DNA from: Aphelenchoides besseyi
Taxonomy: Eukaryota; Nematoda; Chromadorea; Rhabditida; Aphelenchoididae
Assembly (NCBI GenBank): GCA_024699855.1
Contig: JAMPIQ010000002.1
Coordinates: forward strand, 14,198,001-14,262,000
Reading direction: 5' to 3'
Length of the DNA stretch: 64,000 nucleotides
Position 1 is the first letter of the stretch. Every line of letters starts with the position of its first letter. Below, piece by piece: positions 11,233 to 22,574 of the stretch. The translations under genes were made by a program, and so were the position numbers. The notes under the pieces were generated by a model. That model had not been told where the DNA came from. It did no database searches and saw only the letters and a program-made list of their open reading frames with translations.

Positions 11233-13361
11233 TTTAGTTTTGGCTGCTGCGTTGAATCAAAGTAGCACGTTCCTGAAAAAACGCAGATGTTAATGAATAG
11301 CTTAGAATAGTTGTTCACATACCTCGCCTTGCGTATTGTAGAGAATTGTTTGAACATGACTTCCAACACCGAATGAATCTTCTTCATTGAAAATTAACTG
11401 ATCGGGTGGACTTAAAACTCCTTGGTTGCGTGCCGAGATTTTTACCGATTTGCCGGGAGCAAGAACAAAGTCACGAGGGAAAGTGTAAACGATGTCACGA
11501 CGATTATCGATAATACGTTTAAGTTTCCACTCTCCAATGTATTCTTCGCGTGCACGATGAGTGTTTTCAAGGATTACGTATCGACCGTCGGGTGCTGCTT
11601 CGGAAATCGAAACATTGCCCTTTGCTGATCGTTGATACGAATGGCGACTTGATGTTTCACCACGTAACACACGCATTGATTCTAAAACACTTGATTATTG
11701 GGCATGAAATTTGTTCTATTACCGCTCTCGTCGGCTTGGCGAACATGATGAGTTCGAACCACGGTCTCCACGAGCTGTCGAAGACCAGCACGATCTTCTT
11801 CTCCTTCCAACATTTTACGGTAAATTGCAATTTCAGCGTCCAACGTTTGCTTTGTATCCAATAGCATTTGCAATTCCACCATGAGCATTTGACACTCGTC
11901 GCGAATCTTTCGAATTTGTGTGTCTCGATCATTCAACGCCGACTCGTAGTTGCGTTGGTCGTCCTCAAGTTGGAAGTTCAATTCTTCGAGATTCTTCTCG
12001 AGAATTGCATTCTGAAATGTTCATCCATTACTGTACAGTGATTAAAATGGCAACGTACGCGTCCTTCCAAATCTGCCAATTTGCCACGCAAATCCGAGAG
12101 TTGAGAACGAAGACGTTTGATTTCGTCGGCTGCATAAGTTTGTTCCATGTTGTGACGAGCAGATTGGGTTTGAATTTCTTGTACCTTCAACTTGTACCAC
12201 GATTCCATGTCCGTGCGATGAACGGTAGTCAACTGAAATCAGAGTGAGATTCTGAAAGCTTGTGATCCATCTACCTGATCATATTCTCCACGAATGTCAC
12301 GAATTGCGGCTGCTAATTCGTTTTTGAACTGAAAGAGTCGGATAGTTAGACATTAGTAGAAATACCATACGTATTCTCGGTTCTCGCTTGTAGTGTCACG
12401 TGAAGCCATTGCTTGCAAGTCGCGAATCTCACTGTCATGAGCACGCCGCAGGAATTCGATCTCTTCGATGAGCGTCTGAGCCTGATTTTGATAATCGATC
12501 CGATTCAATGTTTCTTGATCGAGATCCTACAAAAAACAACTTCTGATCTTTGTGTGTTTCAATTACCGTTCGAGCACGTTGCAACGCGGTAATCAAGTGA
12601 TGATTCTCGCGTTTTGTTGAGCCAAGATCGGCTTCCAAATTGGAAATTCGACGTCTCAACAAATTCAATTCACTTTCCAACGCACTCAAACGGTTCAACA
12701 AGTCTTCCAATTGTTCTTTGTTCAGCTCACGAGATCGCAAAGCATCATCGTATCTATAATGTATAGCTTATTCGTCTTCGTATGTTTCTTGTCATACTTT
12801 CGGCGATACGAATTGATATCTTCCTGCAGAAGGCGGCATTCTTCCAACAAATCGTTGCGCAACTTCTCGGCTTCTTCATACACTCGACGTGCTTGTTTCA
12901 AGTCTCCCTCGTACATGTCCCGAACATTCACACTGTCTTTACCGTATCGTGAACGCAAGAACTCCAAATCGGTTGCCAATTTGCGGTTCTGTGCTTCCAA
13001 GAATCGGACCTAAATATGTGAGATTAAAAGTTGAGAATTGGTTCGATTGACCTTTTCGATGTATGAAGCCAAACGGTCATTCAAATCACTCATCTCCTTC
13101 TTCTCACGTTCACGTGTGTCTCGAATCGTGGTCGCCGCCGATGATCCGCCATACGGTGAGAATCCACTGCCACCAACCGACGAACTTTCAGTTAAGATCT
13201 TAAGAACACGACTGTTCGTCGTGAATCCCTCTAAAATTGATTTTGATTGTCCTTCATTAGACTCCAAACGTACGACTTCCTAACGGCGACAATGCACGTT
13301 GTGGACGAGAGAAGTTGGCTCGTGACGAGATGTTACTGCGGTATTCAGTTCGGGTATCCAT
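11233..13361 (-). CDS. Cytoplasmic intermediate filament protein (nematode IFA/IFB type)
   Basis: The start at 13361 gives a Ser/Arg-rich head ([17 protein letters not shown]). An intron follows (GTACGT...TTTTAG, about 13275-13232). The rod begins [20 protein letters not shown], the coil 1A consensus, and runs through long coils to [20 protein letters not shown], the rod-end consensus. The tail contains a lamin-tail Ig-fold domain ([20 protein letters not shown] to [15 protein letters not shown]) and a last short exon ending [12 protein letters not shown] at 11233. A lamin-like tail domain in a cytoplasmic filament protein is characteristic of protostomes such as nematodes. Such filaments give mechanical strength to epithelia and muscle attachment sites. 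The first exon is preceded by TTTCAG, so this methionine can also be internal to a longer isoform joined to exons at 13718-20362. Confidence 0.9.
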
Positions 13362-13717
13362 GCTGAAAGTATTCGTTAGAGGACTGATGATCGATCGTGT
13401 ACAAACAGTCGTCAATGTTTGATAGAAAACATCAAAAAACGACTTTTCAAGTTTGGTTTTGAATTCAAAAACTTCGTTCTCCGCATTTCTATTTAACCCC
13501 AAGGCACGATCGTTTGTGGAAAGCAATTCAACAGTCGAGTGTTTTGTCCGATTTAATCCAATGCCTATATGCTCTTTTGCTACTAGTTTCCGCTTCTCTT
13601 CAAACCCACGAAACGTGCGCAACGTAAACAAAATCGAACAGCAATTCGAGTATAATACCAAACTGCGGACGAGTTCGAATCTTTTCATTTTTAAGCGAAA
13701 ATGATCCCCGAGTTTAC

Positions 13718-16700
13718 CTTGGTAGTGGTTCGGCGTATCGATACTTCAACTCGTCAGTGGAAGTCGTCAAAGTTTTGGGCAGTTTGATGGTTGGAAACGT
13801 CGGCCGTTCGCTTGTAACCTTTGACTCAAACTGAAAACGAATTCGTTAAAATTGCGGAATTCAAAGGTTTTTCACGACACTCAAACATCCTTTTGTTCGT
13901 TAAACGAATTCTCGAGTTTGTTTTTAAGCAAAAGACACAATCTAGGGAAACTGATAAGCGACAAAGACGATCGGCCGTCAACTTCGCTGTCTACGCTGAA
14001 GATGCTCATTGAGCGCGCTGGTAATTAGAAGGTTGAGGACCAAAAAGCAAACTCGTTAATGGCCGATTGGTGTTGTCGAAAAAACGGCCGAAACTCGATC
14101 GGTTAAACGCCGCAATTCGATTTGTCTCCAGAAGATCGACAAGAGGTGCTTGTTGCGTTCGAAGGCGGTTGTTTGTGTTCAGTGCTATTCGATGGGGACC
14201 GAAGAGAAATGCGATAACAAAACGGCTCGTTCTCCTTCGTTTTTGTGTTCCATTTTCGTCGCCACATTCTCGTCTCATACCGTTTCGACGTGAAAAGACG
14301 ACGATTCCACTTCAAGTAATAAAGAGATCGATGATTCGATCGAATTCGATGAAAAGCCACAATCTTTATAAACTACCGTATAAGCGAAATAACTACGAGA
14401 ACTCCAAAGGCTTGTCACAGTAAAGGCACACGTGTTTCGATAGCTGTTCAGGTCCATATAACATGGACAGCTATCGAGACGAGAATACTTGCGGAAAATT
14501 TTCTCGAAATGACAAGTGAAAGCGATGCTATTCCACGCCTCCGGCCGGTCTTTAAATCGAATAGCAAACAAAAACCAATCAGTACGCGCATTCAACGACC
14601 GAAGGCTTCGTTTCATTTCGATCAGCGCCGACCATTGGCACTGATAACACGGAAATAAAAGCGCTTGTTAAGGAATGACAGTTATGCATTAGGAGCAAAA
14701 ACAAGGAAGCTGAGTTGTAAAAGTGGTACTTCTGTTATTACACTCACGATTAAGAATCAAACATAAAGAACCTGGCTATGAGATGACGGTAATATTCGCA
14801 CAGAGATTATTCAAAACGATTCACAAAAGTTACCTTTGTAGTCGACTCGTATTTGGTTGGTGTTCGCTCTCTAATTTGCTCCATTTGACGTCGTGTTTCA
14901 GTCTGAAAGAAACGTTGTAGAAAGGATTTAACGTTGTTGTTTATTTTCACTAATCAAACTACTTTTCTGCTTCCAAACCAAAAAAACTTCGGCGACTGGC
15001 GACTAGTAATCGTGTTTGATTACAATGTCCCCGATTGTAAATCAATTCACCGAAACCCTCGGTCGAGTCATCAGCATGTAAATCCACGACAAACGCCACT
15101 ACTGTAAAGTTTTTGTACGAAACTTTTTTGACTCAAAAACAACGAACTGCGCAGTCTCCGATTGCTTGTTTTGTAATCCACAACCTCGAATACAACTTGA
15201 ATTGAAACCCATTAGACTCAAGTTTTCGCAATTTTACTTCAAAATTAACAACCTACTTCAATCAGCTCATCGAATCGAAACTCGTCTTCTTCCTCGTCCA
15301 CTTTCTTTTCGGGCACCAAAGTAACTTCTTGGACCTCGGTGTCGGCTGACTGTGGCAATCGAATGAGCGGAGGTTGTTTGGGCGAAAACTCAACGAATCG
15401 GACATCTGCTTTGGGCGACAATAATTCGAGTGGTCCCTCATATCGAGCACTGATCTCGTCGATGTAAACTCGAGTTTCTGTTGTTTCGATTTGTTCATCA
15501 GGTGGAGAAGCAATGGGAATTGTAGACTCCTCTACGTTAACCAAATGCTCGTCTTCTTCGTCAACAATCGACAGCAACTCGGCCGTGGCCAAATCTTCTT
15601 CACGTCTTCGCAATTGTTCGTCTCGGCGTCGACGTCGAATCTCCAAGTCGATTTGTTCTTCGTAGGATAAATTGCGACGAACTGATTCCAAATATCGTCG
15701 TTCTTCCTCGTCCTCCACGTCAATAACTGGAGACTCATCGGGCACTACGGTTGCTTCTGGAGATGATAAACGATCTTTTTGAGGATAAATTGAGAATACG
15801 GTTTCTTCGGGTTCAGCCATTTCTTCGGTTTTGGACAAGGTCTGCTCAGTTTGCGTTGTTGTTTGTAGAGGTGATGGGGTGCGACCAATTTCTGTTGACT
15901 GTGGAGTCCGTGTAACAATACGATCGGTAATAAATTGATGAGTTGTTTCTTTGGTTAGCACACCATGCAGTCTAGGCGATGGGGTTGAAGGCAAAGGTTC
16001 GAAAGATTTCTGTGCAGTTTGTTGTTCATCGACCGGAAGCGGGGTGGCAGGAAAACTTGTGATCGTTTGTTGAGCAGGAGATGCGGCCGAAAACGTTTCT
16101 GAGTGTTGTGAAGCGTGGGAATCAGCACGTCGAGTAGTAGTTTCAGTTGCTGGTGAGATCAAATGCGGTGAAGGTGAACCGCCGGTCATTCCATCGTATT
16201 GACGAAAACGGCGACTGGATTTTAAAATCTCAATTTTCTCTTTGAACGACTCCATTGAGACTTCGCGAATGTGCCGATCGGCATCACTTTCGGGTACAAA
16301 CAGCGGACTGCTAGTTGGACTCATCGGGGTATTTAATGGTGTGGGTGAAGTGTCTGGATAACCTCGAGTTTGAGTTTCACCAAGTAACGACGATTCGTGA
16401 TGTTCTCGAGACTCACGAGTACGAAGCACGTATTTGTAATTCGGAGATGACGAGTCGACTTGTTTCGATTGTGTTGTCGTTGGTTCAACTTTTTGCGGGG
16501 AATGTTGTTGGTCCCGAGATGTTTCGAAGACTTCCGACGATTTTACGTTTGTAGTTGTTTCCGAAATTGGCTTCGTTGGCAAAACAATTGTGGGAGTGAG
16601 TGGAACAGATGAAAACGAGTCGAAACCCTTCTTTGATGGTGATCTGCGATCAACGGATTCTCGTTGTAGACGCTCCATTTCTTCGTGATATGTCGAGTAG

Positions 16701-19700
16701 TCGATGATTCGCATCGCTTGATCTTGACTTTGTTCGCTTCGAACATTAGAAACAGGTGATGAAGTTTTCTGGGTCGTTGAAAGACCAACATCGACTTTCA
16801 ATGGTTCCGCTGTTTGAGTGGAAAGAGATTGAGCTTGTTGACTTTGTTTTGCTGTTTGATTGGAACCACGAGATGGATGTCGAATTGCGTAGTGTTCTTC
16901 TTCTCGCCATTCTTCAATGATATACGTCGATTTTGGTTTCGCATCAGATACGATGGGACGTTGAACATTAACTGCCGGTCGAATATTCGGCGGTGGATCG
17001 CCGTAACGCGTATAAAGGCGAATATCATCGTCGTGATAACGAGGCAAACGACGCAAATTTGCTTGAGTATAACCGGGCGAATCGATAGCCGTAGATCGTT
17101 GTACGTCGATGGTCGTTGAAGGCGGTGGTGATGATCTAGCAATCGGTTGAGATGTTCGATAACCAGTAGATTGTCGACCATTTCGACTTCCTTCGTGACC
17201 TTTCCTCGTCGTGTGTGTTTCGCTCACATGTCTTTCGTATACCAACCGAGTCTCACGGTTTCCACGAGCATATGACTCTTGAACACTTTCGTACGAGAGC
17301 GCCTGATGTTGATAGGGCATTTTATCGGAACTGAAAACAAATTTCATTAACGTAAAAAAGTCAAAAAGAATTCACATATTTGTGAATTGAAATTTTGTTT
17401 GAAATTGTTGAGAAAAGCGAAGCATTCAAAATGACATTCGTGAGATGTTCGCGAATTTTTGTGGTTATTTTGTCGGCCTACTGTTTAGAATTCTCTGACT
17501 AACAGATCTGTTGAAATGGCAAACTTCCGAAAAAAGTGAGTTTACTCACAATTCGTGATACTCTTCTGATGATCGCGATTTTAAAGCAAACGGATCTCGA
17601 ACCAACTCCACACACTTTCGAATGCACTTGTTATTTTCAGCCAACGAAACGATTAGGTCCATTCGGTTAGAGAAATCAAAAACTGTTGTCAATGAAGGTG
17701 TTGAAAACAAAAGAAGAAAGTTAGCACTACAAGTCCGTTAACACATCGGTCACAAGAAGGTCGACGAAAGTTGAGATAAACGTACCACAAGAGCTAATCA
17801 AAGTAGCTAGTTGGTTGTATCACATAACCGAAAGCTAAGACGTTGTAACGGCTCTGCAGTCATTGTTGTGTATTAGTCATTGCTTAACTCCAACACGCAC
17901 TTCTTAAAGTGTTTGAAGTCTTGAGTTCGAACTTCGAAGCGACCTTTTCGCTCAACAAACTTCGGGACTTGAAGTCGTCCAACACTCGATAGCCGTGAAA
18001 TGGAATCAAAAGAAAGCGGTAAAAACAAAGGGGAAATAACGGACGCGTGTCATCAAAGTGCGCGCGAAAATCGCCGATTGTCCATCGGCTCGTGTACGAG
18101 ACCAATAAGCGAAAACAAAAGGCTGATGAGCCGAAATGCGCGAATTCGCTATGATCCGCTGCGTCCACTCGTGTCGAACGCCAAAAAGTGGACAAACGCA
18201 TGTGCGGACGTTGGACGTCCACAACCAAAAACGCTGCGAATCGACTAACAATCGAACGCAAACATCCGTGAAGACGTCCATACCACGCTGTTGAGGAGGA
18301 ATTTTTACGTTTCGCAAACTGAACGTTTTCTACCGCGTAATTTCGGTTGTTTTCTCTCTCACCAACGATCACAGTTTTTGCAGCGGAAGTCTTGAAGACG
18401 ATCAAACGGAAGAAGACGCCGATCGTCCAAGTGGCCATCGGAATAAGTGGAATTTTGGCGTCAGGTCCTTTTGCACAAACGAGACAAAAAAGACAAACAA
18501 TCCGCGTACTTTACAGGAAACATTTTTTCCGTTGTTTTTGCGGATTTTTTCGATTCCAAAAACGAACTCACGTTTTCGGTTTCTTTTCCTCTTTCTTCAG
18601 TCCAGTTGTGTTGCGTTTCGGCGGTGTGGGAAGGTTCGTCTTCTTGCAATCGGTGGACTTGGCTTCATCACTGGTGCTCACACGAACAGTCGCTTTTTGC
18701 GGTGTTTCAATGCGAATCGGTTTCGAAGTGGTCACCGAAATCGGCGGTGTCACGATCGTTTGTTGTTGTGGTTGAGGTGTCTGATGGTAATGAGAACGTT
18801 CAACGATCCTGTGGTCGGTACGTGGCAAACCGCCGCTAATGGGCAGAATACTAGTTTGTCGTGTTTCCTTCTTGTTCTCATACAAAACGTTTAACTGAAA
18901 TCGAAGAGCTATGAGTTAATAAGAAACGGAAAGATACCTCGCGAATGTTCGTTGGATGTGACTTAACAGGTGCGTGTATCTGGGCGAATGGTTGTGATCG
19001 TATTCGATACACGGGTGTCTGTTCGAGCATATCCTCGCCCAACTTACCAAATGGAACAGCAGAAGAACGTAAGATCGTGGTTACTGGACGTACTTCACCA
19101 TTGATATCCTCTTCGTCTGAAGTAGAATGTTCGTTGAGAATCGTCGGGACAAAAAAGTGTTGGTTGAAGAGAAGTTCAAAAATGGTTAGATCTCGTCCTT
19201 GAAAAATTTAAGCTTGTCGGACAACGCTGAAAAAACGTGTTCCACGCCAACGGGCCGAACAGATCGAAGCGAAAAGCAGCCGCCCGAGCTCATGGATCGC
19301 TTTTTTGCGCGACTCACTTATATTGTTGTTGAAGGGCTATGAAGTGCAATGGGAGTCGAAAAAAGTCATTCCCTAAATTTAGAGAACAACAAACAAAGTG
19401 CAAAAGACTTGAGAGTGAATTTGGACAACAACTGATTGTGGAGAATGAAAACTCAGAACAATTTCGCGATTTGAATTGACAGCAAAACACGACTACAGCA
19501 CTAATTCAAAGCGTTTTACTAAAACAAACAACATTGAAACGGAAGTTTATGACGCGTCTTGAGTGCTTGTCCAAATCAAATTTATCGGCCTCATTAGTGA
19601 TAGGACCCGTTGATTAGCACACACTACAAAGATACTCAATAGTGGAGTTTTTTCTGTGCATTTTTTCGGCGTCTTCGAAGAATTTGACTGAAAAAGGTTG

Positions 19701-20362
19701 AGGAATAGGCGTGGCATTGAAAAGAGGTGCATGAACGGTTCACTGCAAGTCATCAGTTGGCCGCAGCTAGTGGCTTAACGATATCAAACTTGTTCTCAAC
19801 TTTGAATGGTGATTTAAATGTTTCAAAAGGTGATGAAAAGAAACCCGGACAACAAGTGAAGTGTTTTGCGTGTCTTCGCTTTGAGCCTCGAGAAAACGAC
19901 TCAAACCGCAAGTCGATAAGAAAGAATGTTGCTTGCGATTCACGAGTTTTTTCGCGTTTTCCGTAGATTAACCGCATAGTATTGGTTCTAATAACCAATT
20001 AACATTACCGATGGTCGAACACGTATGTGTAATTGCTCCAAACAAAGTTCAGTTAATAACCGATTAGCCAGATTGCTTGTTATTTGATTGTGCAGTTTGT
20101 ATAGTCCGTAAATTGTATCGAACGCTAAGGATCGGATGAAAATGCGCGAACCGATTAACCTCAAAATCAACAGTAAACAATTGGCGAAAAGGAGATGCAA
20201 AGAATAGATCTCGGGAACTTGATGTCTGGGCGGTTAGAACCCAAAGGATTTCGTCTGAAACTCTCAATTACCTTTGCCTTCGGAATACGCGACCGTTCGT
20301 TGTTGCGGATAATGGTCGGGATTAGTGCTTGTAAATGTGTGCGTCGTTGTGACTTGTTTGAT
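13718..20362 (-). CDS. Upstream exons joining the filament gene: giant disordered head isoform
   Basis: Six reverse-strand exons splice in phase into one another and then into the filament exon at 13371: 20362-20272 (91 nt), 19116-18938 (179), 18894-18572 (323), 17330-15257 (2074), 14902-14834 (69) and 13830-13718 (113). Every acceptor is YAG and every donor GT. The phases 1, 0, 2, 0, 0, 2 all agree, and the last leaves AG that completes AGC before ATG GAT at 13361. The product is about 950 residues rich in S, T, P, Q, E and R. It includes a charged helix around EEERRYLESVRRNLSYEEQI and many SP/TP sites. No folded domain was recognised. If the 2074-nt exon is not spliced at 15257 it ends at TAA 15245. 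A separate gene ending there is the alternative. The first exon with the true start was not found; candidate pieces lie at 20550-20790. Confidence 0.6.
14438..14476. other. Perfect 10-bp hairpin within an intron
   Basis: cgatagctgt at 14438-14447 pairs with acagctatcg at 14467-14476. An inner ccat/atgg pair and a six-base bulge lie between them. It lies in the intron between the exons at 14902-14834 and 13830-13718. The function is unknown. Confidence 0.4.
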
Positions 20363-21828
20363 CTGAAAGCGAACTTAAGGTTTCAATTTTTATGTTAAAA
20401 ATCAATGTCTGAGTCTTCAAAGAAACGGCCTTTTGTTTGTTGTCGACTATTACTAATACATTTTTTAAGTTCAAAACTGAAAGTGATTCACACCGAAGAG
20501 CATCTTTTAAACAACAAGATTCTTACGCATCACGTTCCCACTTTTTTCAGGCTAATCATCAAGTTCACGTGCTCGTAACTCGTAAATTGAACTCATTTCT
20601 GCGTTGCTTTTGCGCACTCGACGGTAATCACCTTTTTTTCTCGTAAACTTTTTATCAACTAACACATTGTAACAACAAGATTGCAGTTTCACCGACAACA
20701 ACTTACTGGGTCTTTGCCGTCGGAGAACGTAATCAACAAGGTGCACAGTTGGTCTTTCATTTGTCTCGTTTGATTCCTAGAATTCACCGATTATGAGAAG
20801 GTTAATATCAACGTTTGTGTATCAGAAAGAACAGAAGACGATTGAGTTATTTGTCCTCTCCAACATGCAATTCGATCACACACCCGATGGCAAAAGTTAA
20901 TTGTCGTTCATTCCCGATCTTCGCATGTCTTCAAAAACGAGGCCCAAGTAACAAGGCGGGAAATAGCAAACAAGAACATCGAAGTTTTCAAACTTTTTAC
21001 GCAAAAATACCTGATGCTAACAATCCGATAGCAATGAAAAGAAATTGGCCGCAGATGAACTTTAACAAAGTAGCAGAAAATGTTCAAAGACGTAGCAACG
21101 TATAACGTGAATACTCAAATACTTGACCTCCTCCAACACATCGTATTAGTCAATCGAAATCTACATGGTCGTGAGATGAAACGAGCTCGTGATTGTGAAA
21201 ATAGCAGTGGAAAAAAGACGAGTTTGAAAGTGCGCTGAGCCACGATCAACACCGGAAACCGAAAACCGAATAGCAATTGTCGCGCAATACAAAAAATAGA
21301 TTTGTGAAGATGAACGTGCGATCGTTTGTTTCCATTAGGTTGAACAAAATCAAAGAAACCGCCTTTGACAACCTTTGGTTGTCACGTTTGTTAGTTCAAT
21401 TAGGATGAGTGCAATCACGACGAGCAATTGGTTATTGTAACGTTGCCATAAAACTGTCGCGTGGTTTCCCAACGAAAAACCTAATCCGATGACTGGGACG
21501 CCTCAAAGAGACGTTTGCCAATCGTTACATTGTGATTCAATATTCCGTGCAGGTTTACGTATTCTCTTCGAAACTTCGTGCTTTCGTAACCTTCAATCCT
21601 CCAGTCAACGAAACCGCCAAACACAGTGGTTTTTAAGTGTGCAGCACAAAAAGGCATTGCCTCAATTTAATCCGATTATAAACATCGACTCGTACAAACT
21701 CAATCATTGAACATCGAATCGCATGGTGCCTTTGAAAATAACTTTTTATTGGATACAAAAACTGCACGATGCTCTAACGACTTGATGTGGTAAACTTCTG
21801 CACAACATTAAATACTGAGAAGCAAAAT
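20363..21828. other. Mostly non-coding; possible extra upstream exons at 20550-20790
   Basis: Two reverse-strand pieces near 20782-20702 (encodes NERPTVHLVDYVLRRQRP) and about 20640-20560 (encodes DYRRVRKSNAEMSSIYELRA) join in phase with each other. I could not join them to the exon at 20362. They may be 5' exons of the giant-head transcript. The remaining 1 kb to the 5S gene shows no coding sequence I trust. Confidence 0.35.
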
Positions 21829-21947
21829 AGCGTTCGTCACTTGAGATTCCAAGGACGTCTCCGATCCATGTACTAATCAAGCTCACCGTTGCTTAACTTG
21901 CCAGATCGGACGGGATGGCGTGCATTCAACGAGATATGGACGAACAC
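21829..21947 (-). rRNA. 5S ribosomal RNA gene, left copy
   Basis: The reverse complement contains gaatgcacgccatcccgtcc, then gatctggcaagttaagcaac, then tagtacatggatcggagacg. These are the hallmark internal segments of 5S rRNA, close to the Caenorhabditis sequence as I recall it. The 119-nt length is right for 5S. The ends pair well (GTGTTCGTC with GACGAACGC), and a T run follows at 21828-21824 as a Pol III stop. The A-box and C-box promoter lie inside the gene. Homology with the right-hand copy stops exactly at its 3' end, so a duplication breakpoint coincides with this gene. Confidence 0.9.
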
Positions 21948-22075
21948 ACTCAATCCGTGAAAGAGAAGACCTAACAAGTGAGTAGCTGGTAGTGAAAGCA
22001 AATCGGTTGAAGTTGAAGACACCGACCAGACGGAGCTCAAAGACAGACTTTTAGGTTCTCAATTTAATGAAACTG

Positions 22076-22564
22076 AAATGCAATGAAAAAAGATGGTAGT
22101 GCAATCAAGAAAGTCCGCTGTTTCCAATTTAGAATCAATAAAAGAACTGAAATTCAAATCTGAACACCCTGAACTTGTTTAAAAAAGAAACGGTGCTCAG
22201 TTTTGTCACGTGGAGTTTATTCTCAACCAAAACTACTGGTAATTTAATGACTACAATGTCATGATGACGTTTCAGTGATTGTCCTTTTTTTATAGTGTAC
22301 TAGGTTGCATGTTTGTGGTTCCACTGCAGTAAATCGTTTATATTCTTCGACCATATAAATCCAAGCGGTCATCTTACCATCGGTCTATCTATAGTATTAT
22401 CAACTCACTTAACTGTCCGAAAGGCTAATGGTTTTATTACCGAGCGCCGTTTCTTTTTTAAACAAGTTCAGGGTGTTCAGATTTGAATTTCAGTTCTTTT
22501 ATTAATTCTGAATTTGACACAGCGGACTTCTTTGATTGCACTGCTATCTTTTTTCATCGCATTT
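22076..22564. mobile_element. 489-bp non-autonomous element with 123-bp terminal inverted repeats
   Basis: Positions 22076-22198 and 22442-22564 are inverted repeats of the same length, starting aaatgcaatgaaaaaagat on one side and ending atcttttttcatcgcattt on the other. The arms contain gaacaccctgaacttgttta. About 243 bp of AT-rich unique sequence lies between them. It encodes no protein, so it is a MITE-like or foldback element. It ends 10 bp past the stop codon of the FBXO42-like gene and is present at the same site in the right copy, so it predates the duplication. No clear target duplication was seen. Confidence 0.8.
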
Positions 22565-22574
22565 ATTTAGAACT

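Noticed and set aside
14438..14476. Intron hairpin as a microRNA precursor
   Set aside because: The stem is only 10 bp plus a short inner pair, too short for a precursor.
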